A stretch of DNA of 64,000 bases from JAHCHG01 sp965214585 (GCA_965214585.1 OZ243957.1:3348001-3412000); one strand, 5' to 3'; positions 41,023 to 49,760 are shown, numbered from the stretch's first letter. Numbers and translations: made by a program. Notes: generated by a model from the letters alone, not told the origin.

Positions 41023-41655
41023 TTTGAGCAAAAGATAATATATTGTTAAATTTTGTGCCGAGATAAAAGACATTTTGCTTTTATCTCGGCGAAATCTTTT
41101 ATAAATATTCTCGCCGACAAATTTTTACGAAACTTTCCGACCTCACTTGACAACGCTGCTCAAAATTCGTATAGTCTGAAGTTTCGGACTTTTCGTCTGA
41201 CGCGAGCCGGATGTGAAAGCATTTGACTTGCACGAAAGCGTAAAAGCGTTTGGAGAAATTCAAATGCTCGAAACATTTATTGTGGCGTAAAGCTGAACGC
41301 CGCGTTTCTTTTGAAAAAGAAAAACGCTCCAGCGTTTAGGGATATACGAAGATTTTCGCGTGAAAGGATTTTTTTTTATAAAATCCGACATCCGAAATCA
41401 CAAATCCGAAATCGAAAGAGCCACGCCACAGAAAAGTTTTTGAAAGGGAAATCATCGGAAGACGCGCTTTTGTTTGAAAAATTTCCCGTAAAAGTTTCGA
41501 TCAATTTATTAGAGTTTTGCACAGGTGACCGCTTGCGCTGACTGCCGGAAAACGATTCGGTAAGAGGCAGGTTACGGGTTGCTTTTGCTTTCGTTTGAGA
41601 AAAGGTTGTTGAAATTATCGGGTTTTGAAAGCCCGATTTTGAAAGGTAAAAAATA
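41023..41655 (+). other. Upstream leader of the ribosomal superoperon
   Basis: A 633-bp gap with no gene. It holds a strong promoter (41147-41175), an AAATCCGAAATC-type repeat (41385-41420) and a hairpin ATCGGG...CCCGAT at 41617-41637 close to the rpsL ribosome site. The long transcribed leader may carry regulation of the operon, but no known riboswitch or ribosomal-protein binding site is recognised. Confidence 0.6.
41147..41175 (+). promoter_or_regulatory. Sigma-70-type promoter of the str operon
   Basis: TTGACA at 41147-41152 and TATAGT at 41170-41175 are separated by 17 bases, an almost ideal housekeeping promoter. It is the best match I find upstream of rpsL and would start a leader of about 470 bases. 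Confidence 0.75.
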
Positions 41656-42036
41656 ATGCCGACGATTAATCAGCTTGTCCGCAAAGGGCGCAAAGTAATA
41701 AAGGATAAAACAGCGAGTCCCGCGTTGCAGGGAAGTCCGCAAAAGCGCGGAGTTTGCACACGGGTTTACACGCAAACGCCGAAAAAGCCGAACTCGGCAC
41801 TTCGCAAGGTGGCGCGTGTTCGCCTGACGAATGGAATTGAAGTTACGACTTATATTCCGGGCATCGGACACAATTTGCAGGAACACTCGATTGTTCTGAT
41901 TCGCGGCGGGCGCGTCAAGGATTTGCCCGGAGTTCGTTATCACGTTATCCGCGGCGCGTTAGATTCAAGCGGCGTGTCCGACAGAAACCAAGCCCGTTCA
42001 AAATACGGCGCAAAGCGTCCGAAAGGAGCGAAATAG
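41656..42036 (+). CDS. rpsL: 30S ribosomal protein S12
   Basis: The 126-residue S12 protein of the decoding centre, the first gene of the superoperon. PTINQLVRKGRK at the start, the signature TPKKPNSALRKVARVRL (about 41-57, where streptomycin-resistance changes occur, with Lys43) and GIGHNLQEHSIVLIRGGRVK are all present, as is VRYHVIRGALDSSGV. Length is standard. Its ATG follows AAAGG. It is followed by a low-complexity inverted repeat before rpsG. Confidence 0.98.
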   Translation: MPTINQLVRKGRKVIKDKTASPALQGSPQKRGVCTRVYTQTPKKPNSALRKVARVRLTNGIEVTTYIPGIGHNLQEHSIVLIRGGRVKDLPGVRYHVIRGALDSSGVSDRNQARSKYGAKRPKGAK

Positions 42037-42040
42037 ATAT

Positions 42041-42114
42041 TTGTTCATTGTTAATTGTTTATTGTTGATTGAAAGAAAAACGATGAACGATGAACAACGA
42101 ACGATGAATAATCA
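42041..42114. repeat. TTGTTCATTG-type inverted repeat, rpsL-rpsG gap
   Basis: Left arm 42041-42070 (TTGTTCATTGTTAATTGTTT and on) faces right arm 42081-42114 (CGATGAACGATGAACAACGA and on). Imperfect pairing; fills the whole gap. Confidence 0.75.
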
Positions 42115-42120
42115 AAGAAT

Positions 42121-42591
42121 ATGCCAAGAAGAAGAGTTGCAGCGAAGAGAGATATTTTGCCCGATCCGATTTATAACAGCGTGATGGTCACGAAGTTTAT
42201 AAACGGCGTGATGTTAAAGGGTAAGAAGACGACAGCCGAGCAGATTTTCTACGGAGCGATGAATCAAGTCGCGGAGAAAACCGGCGAAGAACCTTTGAAA
42301 ATTTTTAAGAACGCGATGGAAAATGTCGCGCCCGCGCTCGAAGTCAAATCGAGAAGAATCGGCGGCGCAACATATCAAGTTCCGCTTGAAGTCAATCGTG
42401 ATCGGCGCAACGCTCTGGCGATTCGCTGGATCGTGATGAACGCACGCAAGCGCGGCGAGAGAACGATGGAAGATAAACTCGTCGGCGAATTATTGGACGC
42501 GGCGAATAATCGCGGAAACGCGGTCAAGAGAAAGGACGAAGTTCACAGAATGGCGGAAGCGAACAAGGCGTTTGCACATTATAGATTTTAA
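42121..42591 (+). CDS. rpsG: 30S ribosomal protein S7
   Basis: The 156-residue S7 protein, which nucleates assembly of the 30S head and contacts E-site tRNA. PRRRVAAKRDILPDPIYNS at the start, FINGVMLKGKKTTAEQIFY, VKSRRIGGATYQVPLEV and the C-terminal HRMAEANKAFAHYRF match the family throughout. Length is standard. S7 is the usual autogenous repressor of str operons; the altered rpsL-rpsG gap here is filled with repeats, so whether that control is kept is unclear. Confidence 0.98.
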   Translation: MPRRRVAAKRDILPDPIYNSVMVTKFINGVMLKGKKTTAEQIFYGAMNQVAEKTGEEPLKIFKNAMENVAPALEVKSRRIGGATYQVPLEVNRDRRNALAIRWIVMNARKRGERTMEDKLVGELLDAANNRGNAVKRKDEVHRMAEANKAFAHYRF

Positions 42592-42600
42592 TTTGACGGT

Positions 42601-42674
42601 TTTTGGCTTTTGGTCTTTGGTTTTTGTTTGATTTTCTCTGCAAAGACCGAAGACCGAAGACCAAAGACCAAAAA
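42601..42674. repeat. CTTTTGGTCTTTGG-type inverted repeat, rpsG-fusA gap
   Basis: Left arm 42601-42629 (TTTTGGCTTTTGGTCTTTGG and on) pairs with right arm 42641-42674 (CAAAGACCGAAGACCGAAGA and on). The arm ends 6 bases before the fusA ATG, so it could mask the ribosome site. Confidence 0.75.
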
Positions 42675-42679
42675 GTGTT

Positions 42680-44782
42680 ATGGCAAAGATCAGTTTAGAC
42701 AAATACAGAAATATCGGGATTATGGCTCATATTGACGCGGGTAAAACCACGACGACGGAGCGTATCCTTTATTATACGGGTGTTTCTCACAAAATCGGCG
42801 AAGTTCACGAAGGGACGGCGACGATGGACTGGATGGAGCAGGAGCAGGAACGCGGAATTACGATTACTTCGGCGGCGACGACTTGTTACTGGAAACGCGA
42901 CGGGAAGGAATTCCGAATTAACATTATTGATACGCCGGGACACGTTGATTTTACGATGGAAGTTGAGCGCAGCTTGCGCGTTTTAGACGGCGCGGTTGCG
43001 GTGTTTGACGGCGTTGCCGGAGTTGAGCCGCAATCGGAAACAGTTTGGCGGCAGGCGGATAAATATAAAGTTCCGCGAATTTGTTTTATCAATAAATTAG
43101 ACCGCGCGGGCGCGTCGTTTGAACGCTCGTTCGATTCGATTATCGAAAGACTCGGCGCAAATGCCGTTGCTCTGCAAATCCCGATTGGCGCGGAAGACAA
43201 ATTCAAAGGCGTGGTTGATTTGGTTCAGATGAAGGGAATCGTCTGGAACGACGAATCAATGGGCGCGGAATACGACGTTATCGAAATTCCCGAAGATTTG
43301 AAGGAAAAAGCCAAAGCCGAGCGCGAAAAATTGGTTGAAGCCGTCGCAAGTATTGACGATGATTTGATGGAAAAATACTTGGAAGGCGAAGCACTCAGCG
43401 AAGACGAGATTCGCAAAGGTTTGCGTAAGGGAACGCTCGCGCTCAAGATTATTCCGGTTGTTACGGGAACGGCGTTTAAGAACAAAGGCGTTCAGACACT
43501 GCTCGATGCAGTAGTTGATTATCTGCCGAGTCCTTTGGACGTTCCGGCGATTGACGGATTTTTGCCGGGAACGGAAGAAGAAGCGAAACGCAAAGCTGAT
43601 CCTGACTCGCCGTTTTCGGGGCTTGTCTTTAAGCTGATGGCGGACAAACACTTAGGGCAGTTGGCATTTGTCAGAATTTACAGCGGAACTGTTAAATCGG
43701 GTTCGTATGTGTTGGATTCGGTCAAAGATCAGAAGGAAAGAGTCGGAAGATTAATGCGGATGCACGCCAATAAACGCGAAGACATTGAAGAAGCGTCGGC
43801 GGGCGAAATCGTGGCAATCGGCGGTATGAAAAATGTGACCACCGGAAACACGATTTGTTCGGAATCCGATCCGATTGTTCTCGAATCAATGGAATTTCCC
43901 GATCCGGTTGTGCGCGTTGCGGTTGAACCGAAAACGCGAGCCGACCAAGACAAAATGGGCATCGCGCTCAATCGTCTGGCACAGGAAGACCCAAGTTTCC
44001 AAGTTAATACCGATCACGAAACGGGGCAGACGATTATCGCCGGAATGGGCGAACTTCATCTTGAGATTCTCGTTGATCGTATGAAACGCGAGTTTAATGT
44101 TGAAGCGAACGTCGGAAAACCGCAGGTTGCATACCGCGAAACGATTACAAGACCGGCGGACGCAAAAGAGATTTTCAAAAAGCAATCCGGTGGTCGCGGA
44201 CAATTTGCACACGTTGAGATTTCACTCGAACCCGCGCCGGGCGAAGGTTTTGTATTTGAAGACAAAATCACCGGCGGTTCGATTCCGAAACAATTCATTA
44301 AACCTGTTTCCGAAGGAATCAGAGATGCGATGCGGCGCGGACTTGTCGCGGGCTACGAAATGGTTGACGTTAAGGCAATCTTGAATTTCGGTTCGTATCA
44401 CGAAGTTGACTCGGACGAACGCTCGTTCCACATTTGCGGAAGTTTAGCGTTTCAGGAAGCGGCGCGAAAAGCGAAGCCGGTCATCCTCGAACCGATTATG
44501 AAGGTTGAAGTTGTAACGCCCGAAGAATATATGGGCGCGGTCAACGGCGATTTAAACCGTCGGCGCGGACAGATTGAGAAGATGGAACCGCGTCCCGGAA
44601 ATGTTTCGGTTGTAACGGCTTATGTTCCGCTTTCGGAAATGTTCGGTTATGTAACGGATTTGCGCTCGTCAACGCAGGGACGCGCAACGTCAACAATGCA
44701 CTTTGAGCGTTATGACGAAGCACCCAGAAATGTCGCCGAAGAAATTATTGCTAAGGTGAGAGGAGCAAGCACTGTAAGTTAA
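42680..44782 (+). CDS. fusA: Elongation factor G
   Basis: A 700-residue translocase GTPase. G1 is AHIDAGKTTTTERIL, G2/G3 are GITITSAATTCYW and IIDTPGHVDFTMEV, and G4 is INKLDRAGA. Domains II-V follow, ending with GYEMVDVKAILNFGSYHEVD and DLRSSTQGRATSTMHFERYD. Full length with no insertion. It drives tRNA-mRNA translocation and, with RRF, ribosome recycling. It sits in the classical place between rpsG and tuf. No ribosome site is obvious because the upstream arm of the repeat occupies that place. Confidence 0.98.
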   Translation: MAKISLDKYRNIGIMAHIDAGKTTTTERILYYTGVSHKIGEVHEGTATMDWMEQEQERGITITSAATTCYWKRDGKEFRINIIDTPGHVDFTMEVERSLRVLDGAVAVFDGVAGVEPQSETVWRQADKYKVPRICFINKLDRAGASFERSFDSIIERLGANAVALQIPIGAEDKFKGVVDLVQMKGIVWNDESMGAEYDVIEIPEDLKEKAKAEREKLVEAVASIDDDLMEKYLEGEALSEDEIRKGLRKGTLALKIIPVVTGTAFKNKGVQTLLDAVVDYLPSPLDVPAIDGFLPGTEEEAKRKADPDSPFSGLVFKLMADKHLGQLAFVRIYSGTVKSGSYVLDSVKDQKERVGRLMRMHANKREDIEEASAGEIVAIGGMKNVTTGNTICSESDPIVLESMEFPDPVVRVAVEPKTRADQDKMGIALNRLAQEDPSFQVNTDHETGQTIIAGMGELHLEILVDRMKREFNVEANVGKPQVAYRETITRPADAKEIFKKQSGGRGQFAHVEISLEPAPGEGFVFEDKITGGSIPKQFIKPVSEGIRDAMRRGLVAGYEMVDVKAILNFGSYHEVDSDERSFHICGSLAFQEAARKAKPVILEPIMKVEVVTPEEYMGAVNGDLNRRRGQIEKMEPRPGNVSVVTAYVPLSEMFGYVTDLRSSTQGRATSTMHFERYDEAPRNVAEEIIAKVRGASTVS

Positions 44783-44843
44783 AAAAGATAAAAGGATTTG
44801 GTTTTGTCCTTTAATAAAAAATAACAAGGAAGAACTTTATAAT

Positions 44844-46031
44844 ATGAGCAAAGAGAAATTTGATAGAAGCAAGCCGCACGTCAACATCGGGACAATCGGA
44901 CACGTTGATCACGGCAAGACGACCTTGACCGCCGCCATTACCAAAGTGATGAGCAAGCATAACGAGAAGATGACTTTCCGTTCGTTCGATTCGATTGACA
45001 ACGCGCCGGAAGAACGCGCTCGCGGGATAACGATTGCTACCGCGCACGTCGAATACGAAACGCCGAACCGCCACTACGCGCACGTTGACTGTCCCGGACA
45101 CGCCGATTACGTCAAGAATATGATTACCGGCGCGGCGCAGATGGACGGAGCGATTTTAGTTGTCGCCTCAACCGACGGTCCGATGCCGCAAACCAGAGAA
45201 CACATTCTGCTGGCAAGACAGGTCGGAGTTCCGGCGATGGTCGTGTTTATGAACAAGGTGGATATGGTGGACGACGAAGAACTGCTCGAACTCGTTGAAC
45301 TGGAGATCAGAGAACTGCTCTCGTCTTACGAATTTCCGGGCGACGATATTCCGGTGGTGCAAGGCTCGGCACTGAAAGCTCTGGAAGGCGATGCGAAATG
45401 GGAAGCAACCGTTGACGAACTGATGCAGGCGGTGGACGATTATATTCCGACACCGGAGAGGGAAACGGACAAACCGTTTCTGATGCCGGTTGAAGACATC
45501 TTCACGATACAGGGACGCGGCACGGTGGCGACGGGCAGAATCGAGCGAGGGATTGTCAAAGTCAACGAGCCGGTTGAGATTGTCGGCATCAAGGATACGA
45601 TGAACTCGGTTTGCACGGGAGTCGAGATGTTCAAGAAACTTCTCGACGAAGGCGTGGCTGGAGATAACGTCGGCTTGCTTTTAAGAGGAGTGGATAGAAA
45701 GGACATCGAGAGAGGACAAGTGATAGCCAAGCCGGGTTCGATCACTCCGCACACGAAATTCAAGGCGGAAGCCTACGTCTTGACAAAAGAAGAAGGCGGA
45801 CGGCACACGCCGTTCTTTACGGGCTACCGCCCGCAGTTCTACTTTCGGACGACGGACGTAACGGGCGTGGCGAACTTGCCGGAAGGAGTGGAGATGGTGA
45901 TGCCGGGCGATAATATCCAGATGGAGATTGAGTTGATCGCGCCGATAGCGATGGAGAAAGGCTTGCGGTTCGCCATCAGAGAAGGCGGGCGGACGGTTGG
46001 CGCGGGAACGGTAACGGAAATTGTCGAGTAA
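44844..46031 (+). CDS. tuf: Elongation factor Tu
   Basis: A 395-residue EF-Tu that delivers aminoacyl-tRNA to the ribosome. GTP motifs are GHVDHGKTTLTAAIT (18-32), DCPGHADYV (about 81-89) and MNKVDMVDD (about 136). RGITI in the switch I region and the domain II-III sequence (GRGTVATGRIERGIVKVNEP, then RPQFYFRTTDVTG and GMVMPGDN-like) are typical. AAGGAAG lies upstream. Codon use in the second half is noticeably more G-ending than in the neighbours, which may reflect high expression or gene conversion with another tuf copy outside the window. Confidence 0.98.
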   Translation: MSKEKFDRSKPHVNIGTIGHVDHGKTTLTAAITKVMSKHNEKMTFRSFDSIDNAPEERARGITIATAHVEYETPNRHYAHVDCPGHADYVKNMITGAAQMDGAILVVASTDGPMPQTREHILLARQVGVPAMVVFMNKVDMVDDEELLELVELEIRELLSSYEFPGDDIPVVQGSALKALEGDAKWEATVDELMQAVDDYIPTPERETDKPFLMPVEDIFTIQGRGTVATGRIERGIVKVNEPVEIVGIKDTMNSVCTGVEMFKKLLDEGVAGDNVGLLLRGVDRKDIERGQVIAKPGSITPHTKFKAEAYVLTKEEGGRHTPFFTGYRPQFYFRTTDVTGVANLPEGVEMVMPGDNIQMEIELIAPIAMEKGLRFAIREGGRTVGAGTVTEIVE

Positions 46032-46036
46032 AAAGT

Positions 46037-46105
46037 GTTCATCGTTAATAATTGATTGTTAATTGAAGGAAAAAAGCAATCAACTATCAACAATTAACCA
46101 TCAAC
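46037..46105. repeat. TTGTTAATTG-type inverted repeat, tuf-rpsJ gap
   Basis: Arms 46037-46065 (GTTCATCGTTAATAATTGAT and on) and 46076-46105 (AGCAATCAACTATCAACAAT and on). The right arm is translated in a spurious upstream extension of rpsJ. Confidence 0.7.
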
Positions 46106-46113
46106 AAAATATT

Positions 46114-46431
46114 ATGCTAAACGAAAAGATACGCATTAAATTAAAGGCTTACGATCATCGGGTTTTGGATCAGTCAACAGTCGAGATTGTCGAAACGGCG
46201 AAAAGAACGGGCGCACGGATTGCGGGACCGATTCCGCTTCCGACGGTCAGAAATCGCTGGACGGTTTTGCGCTCGCCGCACGTTGATAAAAAATCGCGCG
46301 AGCAGTTCGAGATCAGAACGCACAAGCGTCTGATGGACATTCTTGATCCGACGGCGGAAACGGTAGATGCTTTGATGAAATTGGATCTGCCCGCCGGAGT
46401 TGATGTAGAAATTAAAGCCTTTGGGAACTAA
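46114..46431 (+). CDS. rpsJ: 30S ribosomal protein S10
   Basis: A 105-residue S10 (NusE), part of the 30S head and of the antitermination complex with NusB. KIRIKLKAYDHRVLDQS, RTGARIAGPIPLPT and KKSREQFEIRTHKRLMDI are diagnostic. The frame is open back to 46063, but the extra 17 residues only translate the intergenic repeat (LSTINHQQN), so I place the start at the ATG of 46114, which aligns with the family. It opens the S10 cluster. Confidence 0.97.
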   Translation: MLNEKIRIKLKAYDHRVLDQSTVEIVETAKRTGARIAGPIPLPTVRNRWTVLRSPHVDKKSREQFEIRTHKRLMDILDPTAETVDALMKLDLPAGVDVEIKAFGN

Positions 46432-46439
46432 CGAAAAGT

Positions 46440-46542
46440 TTGGTCTTAGGTCTTTGGCTTTCGGTCTTTGGAATATTTTGAATCGTGATTCAGTTTAGAC
46501 AATGATTTTCAAAAGCCAAAGACCAAAAGCCAAAGACCGAAA
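46440..46542. repeat. CTTTGG/CCAAAG inverted repeat, rpsJ-rplC gap
   Basis: Left arm 46440-46471 (TTGGTCTTAGGTCTTTGGCT and on), right arm 46511-46542 (AAAGCCAAAGACCAAAAGCC and on), same family as 42601-42674, with a 40-base loop. Confidence 0.75.
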
Positions 46543-46551
46543 CGAAAAGAT

Positions 46552-47199
46552 ATGATAAACGGAATCATCGGTAGAAAAGTAGGAATGACGCAGCTTTTTG
46601 CGGAAGACGGAACGGTTACGCCGGTTACTGTTATTAAAGCGGGACCTTGTATTGTCGTGCAGACGAAAACGGCAAACGGTAAAGACGGTTATAACGCCGT
46701 CCAACTCGGTTTTGTTGAAGATAAACCGATTCGTATGAAAAATGTGACGAAACCGATGCGCGGACATTTTGAAAAAACGGGCGGCGGAACTCCGCCGACA
46801 AGGATTTTACGCGAACTTAGAATGCCGAATGAGCCGGAAGCAAATGTCGGCGATCAGGTGAAAGTTGATTTGTTTGCCGACGGCGACAAGATCGAGGTCG
46901 TCGGAAAATCGAAAGGTCGCGGCTTTGCCGGAACGATCAAACGGCACAATTTCCAGCGCGGTCCGATGTCGCACGGTTCGATGAACATACGTCAACCCGG
47001 ATCAATCGGGCAGTCGGCGTATCCGTCCAGAGTTATCAAAGGAACGAAATCTTCGGGACATATGGGCGACGAGCGCGTTACCGTCAAAGGTTTAACGGTT
47101 TCAAAAGTTGACGCGGAAAACAATTTATTGATGATTCGCGGCGCAGTTCCCGGTCCGAACGGCGGTTTAGTTGTTGTAAAGAAATCAGATAGGAAATAG
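46552..47199 (+). CDS. rplC: 50S ribosomal protein L3
   Basis: A 215-residue L3, an early assembly protein near the peptidyl-transferase centre. INGIIGRKVGMTQLFAEDG, VTVIKAGPCIVVQTKT and the central loop GFAGTIKRHNFQRGPMSHGS, then SYPSRVIKGTK-like sequence with GHMGDERVTVKGL, are all present; this loop includes the conserved Gln methylated by PrmB in other bacteria. Length is standard. The gene is preceded by a repeat hairpin and followed by another repeat family. Confidence 0.97.
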   Translation: MINGIIGRKVGMTQLFAEDGTVTPVTVIKAGPCIVVQTKTANGKDGYNAVQLGFVEDKPIRMKNVTKPMRGHFEKTGGGTPPTRILRELRMPNEPEANVGDQVKVDLFADGDKIEVVGKSKGRGFAGTIKRHNFQRGPMSHGSMNIRQPGSIGQSAYPSRVIKGTKSSGHMGDERVTVKGLTVSKVDAENNLLMIRGAVPGPNGGLVVVKKSDRK

Positions 47200-47290
47200 T
47201 TTATAGAGTTCGGGGAGTTTATAGAGTTAGGAGAGTTCAGGGAGTTATTTTTTTAACTCTCAAAACTCTACAAACTCCCAAAACTCAAAC
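47199..47290. repeat. GGGAGTTTATAGAGTT-type inverted repeat, rplC-rplD gap
   Basis: Left arm 47199-47246 with GAGTTCGGGGAGTTTATAGA units, right arm 47254-47290 with CTCAAAACTCTACAAACTCC units. Only 7 bases of T lie between the arms, so a tight hairpin with T-run is possible. Confidence 0.75.
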
Positions 47291-47299
47291 GGAGTGAGT

Positions 47300-47977
47300 A
47301 TGCCAAGCGCAAAAATTCGCAATTTAGAAAATGAAGAAGTCGGCGATATTGAATTGTCCGATGAAGTGTTCAGCGTAGAACTAAATGAACCGTTGATTCA
47401 CGAAGCGGTTAAAAATTATCTGGCAAACGCCCGACAGGGAACAGCCGCGACGAAAACGCGCGGCGATGTTCGCGGCGGCGGCAAAAAGCCTTGGAAACAG
47501 AAGGGAACGGGACGCGCACGAGTCGCTTCTATTCGTTCACCTCTCTGGCGCGGCGGCGGGCGCGTTCACGGTCCGCAGCCGAAAGATTGGTCGTATAAAA
47601 TGCCGAAAAAAATGCGGCGCGGCGCAATTCGCTCGGCTTTGTCGGAAAGACTGCGTGAAGGAAATTTGATAATCATTGACGATTTTTCAATCGAGAATCC
47701 GAAAACGAAAGATTTCGTTAATGTGATGAACCAACTCGGTTTGATTGAAAATAAAAAGCAGACTAAAACATTAATTGTAGATTCGCTTGATAACAACAAT
47801 TTGATCTTGTCTTCGCGCAATGTGCAGAAAACGAAAGTTACAAACGGTTACGGCGTGAATGTTTACGACATCATTTATCACGAAAAAATTCTTGTTTCAA
47901 AATCGGCAGTTGAAGAATTAAACCAACTGCTCGATCCGAACAGGGAAAACGGTTCAACGGAGCAGGAGGCGGCGTAA
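47300..47977 (+). CDS. rplD: 50S ribosomal protein L4
   Basis: A 225-residue L4 that lines the exit tunnel and, in enteric bacteria, represses its own S10 operon. NEPLIHEAVKNYLANARQGT, the long basic loop (RGGGKKPWKQKGTGRARVAS, then GPQPKDWSYKMPKKMRRGAI) and LIVDSLDNNNLILSSRN are diagnostic. I choose the ATG at 47300, with GGAGTGAG just before it; a GTG six bases earlier is less likely. It has a short acidic tail (ENGSTEQEAA) beyond the usual end. Confidence 0.96.
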   Translation: MPSAKIRNLENEEVGDIELSDEVFSVELNEPLIHEAVKNYLANARQGTAATKTRGDVRGGGKKPWKQKGTGRARVASIRSPLWRGGGRVHGPQPKDWSYKMPKKMRRGAIRSALSERLREGNLIIIDDFSIENPKTKDFVNVMNQLGLIENKKQTKTLIVDSLDNNNLILSSRNVQKTKVTNGYGVNVYDIIYHEKILVSKSAVEELNQLLDPNRENGSTEQEAA

Positions 47978-47978
47978 A

Positions 47979-48305
47979 ATGAAAAAAGAAGATATGAGCG
48001 TTTGGGACGTATTAAAGTCGCCCGTGATTACGGAAAAAAGCGTAATTTTAAAGGAAGAAACGAGCGACGATCCCGATGTCGGACAAGTTTTGACGTTCCG
48101 CGTTAGGCGAAAAGCGGGTAAAGACGACATCAAAAAAGCCGTCGAAGAAATCTTCGGCGTAAAGGTCGCAAAGGTTCGCACGATGCACTATCAAGGCAAA
48201 ATGAAACGTCGCGGACGGCAGGAAGGTCGCCGCGCGGCTTGGAAGAAAGCCTATATCACTTTGAAAAAAGGCGAACCGCACGTTGATTACGCGGAAGCGG
48301 TTTAG
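47979..48305 (+). CDS. rplW: 50S ribosomal protein L23
   Basis: A 108-residue L23 at the tunnel exit, docking site for signal recognition particle and trigger factor. MSVWDVLKSPVITEKSVILK, FRVRRKAGKDDIKKAVEEIF and GVKVAKVRTMHYQGKMKRRG are standard. It starts 1 base after the rplD stop, with AGGAGG upstream inside rplD's end, so the two are translationally coupled. Confidence 0.97.
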   Translation: MKKEDMSVWDVLKSPVITEKSVILKEETSDDPDVGQVLTFRVRRKAGKDDIKKAVEEIFGVKVAKVRTMHYQGKMKRRGRQEGRRAAWKKAYITLKKGEPHVDYAEAV

Positions 48306-48419
48306 TTAATGGTTGATTGTTCATTGTTCACTGCAAGTTAAGTTAAATTTAATACACGACTTGAATTCAACCGACAATGAACAATGAACAATGAACAATC
48401 AACAATGAACAATGAACTA
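48306..48419. repeat. AACAATGAAC-type inverted repeat, rplW-rplB gap
   Basis: Left arm 48306-48331 (TTAATGGTTGATTGTTCATT and on), right arm 48373-48419 with AATGAACAATGAACAATGAA in tandem. The right arm is the longest perfect tandem run of this family in the window. Confidence 0.75.
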
Positions 48420-48421
48420 TT

Positions 48422-49252
48422 ATGGGTATTAAAAAATTAAAACCGACATCACCGGCGCGTCGTTATCAAACTTACTTGACGCGCGATGAATTGACTCCGA
48501 ATGCGAAGCCGGAAAAATCTCTGCTCGAACCGAAAACGAGAAGTTCGGGACGCAATAATGATGGGCGAATCACGGTTCGCAGGCGCGGCGGCGGTCATAA
48601 ACGGCATTATCGAATTATTGATTTTAAGCGCAATAAGATCGGTATTCCGGGACGAGTTACGCAAATCGAATATGATCCGAATCGTTCGGCGCACATCGCT
48701 CTGATAACTTATCTGGACGGGGAAAAGCGTTATATTATCGCGCCGATTGGTTTGAAGGTCGGTTCGATGATTATGAGTGGCGAAGATGCCGATATTTTGC
48801 CGGGAAATACTCTGCCGATCAAAAATATTCCGCTTGGAACGGAAGTTCACAATATCGAACTTCGTCCCAGAAAAGGCGGGCAATTGGTTCGTTCTGCCGG
48901 AACATTCGCGCAGCTTGTCGCCAAAGAAGGCGATTACGCGCAGTTCAGAATGCCTTCGGGCGAAGTTCGCCGAGTTCCGGTAGTTTGCACGGCGACAGTC
49001 GGGCAGGTTGGAAATCAGGAACACGAAAACATTTCATTAGGAAAAGCGGGACGCTCGCGTTGGAAAGGTCGCCGTCCGAAAGTTCGCGGCGTTGTGATGA
49101 ATCCGGTGGATCACCCGCACGGCGGCGGCGAAGGTAAAACTTCCGGTGGTCGCCATCCGGTTACGCCTTGGGGCAAACCGACTCGCGGTTACAAAACGCG
49201 CAAAAACAAACGCACGGACAATATGATCGTCCGCGACAGAAGACGCAAATAA
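48422..49252 (+). CDS. rplB: 50S ribosomal protein L2
   Basis: A 276-residue L2, needed for subunit joining and close to the peptidyl-transferase centre. GIKKLKPTSPARRYQTYLTR at the start, RNNDGRITVRRRGGGHKRHY, and the C-terminal RGVVMNPVDHPHGGGEGKTS with the conserved histidine (His of HPHGGGEG) and WGKPTRGYKTRKNKRT are all typical. Length is standard. Confidence 0.98.
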   Translation: MGIKKLKPTSPARRYQTYLTRDELTPNAKPEKSLLEPKTRSSGRNNDGRITVRRRGGGHKRHYRIIDFKRNKIGIPGRVTQIEYDPNRSAHIALITYLDGEKRYIIAPIGLKVGSMIMSGEDADILPGNTLPIKNIPLGTEVHNIELRPRKGGQLVRSAGTFAQLVAKEGDYAQFRMPSGEVRRVPVVCTATVGQVGNQEHENISLGKAGRSRWKGRRPKVRGVVMNPVDHPHGGGEGKTSGGRHPVTPWGKPTRGYKTRKNKRTDNMIVRDRRRK

Positions 49253-49402
49253 GGTAAAAGGTTAAAGGGCAAAGGTAAAAGGTAAGACTGAGAAATTTCT
49301 TGGTAATTTGTTTTAGATTTGCAGTTTATAAATTAACAAACAGCGGAATGTGATTAAAGGATTTAAAAAATCCCGAATCCAAAATCCGCAATCCAAAATC
49401 GA
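49253..49402. repeat. Two single repeat arms, rplB-rpsS gap
   Basis: GGTAAAAGGTTAAAGGGCAA-type units at 49253-49286 and AAATCCCGAATCCAAAATCC-type units at 49367-49402, from two different families and without an opposing arm in the gap. Confidence 0.65.
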
Positions 49403-49405
49403 AAT

Positions 49406-49696
49406 ATGCCACGTTCAATTAAAAAAGGTCCGTTTATAGATTTGAGTGTTCGGAAAGCGTTAAAGCGAATCGAGCAGGGCGGACAGAAACCGCAGGCGAT
49501 CAAAACTTGGTCGCGCCGTTCGACGATTACGCCCGATATGGTCGGTTTGACGTTCGGAGTTCACAACGGCAAACGCCATCTGCCCGTTTATATTACGGAA
49601 AATATGGTCGGACACAAACTCGGAGAATTTTCGCCGACCAGAATGTTTAAGGGACATCCGGGAACAAAAGCCGAGAAAATGGCTAAAAGAAAATAG
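49406..49696 (+). CDS. rpsS: 30S ribosomal protein S19
   Basis: A 96-residue S19 in the 30S head. PRSIKKGPFIDLSVRKALKR, KTWSRRSTITPDMVGLTFGV and YITENMVGHKLGEFSPTRMF are fully conserved, as is FKGHPGTKAEKMAKRK at the end. Standard length. It follows the repeat-rich gap after rplB and is separated from rplV by another repeat arm. Confidence 0.98.
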   Translation: MPRSIKKGPFIDLSVRKALKRIEQGGQKPQAIKTWSRRSTITPDMVGLTFGVHNGKRHLPVYITENMVGHKLGEFSPTRMFKGHPGTKAEKMAKRK

Positions 49697-49755
49697 TTTA
49701 TTGTTGATGGCTGCTCGGATTTTTTCCCGACACATTGAACAATGAACAATGAACA
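49697..49755. repeat. AACAATGAAC-type repeat, rpsS-rplV gap
   Basis: A short left arm (TTTATTGTTGATGG, 49697-49710) and a right arm of CATTGAACAATGAACAATGA at 49733-49755. The right arm overlaps the alternative upstream start of rplV. Confidence 0.65.
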
Positions 49756-49760
49756 AAACT

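Noticed and set aside
46063..46113. Upstream extension of rpsJ
   Set aside because: Translates an intergenic repeat; family alignment supports the ATG at 46114.
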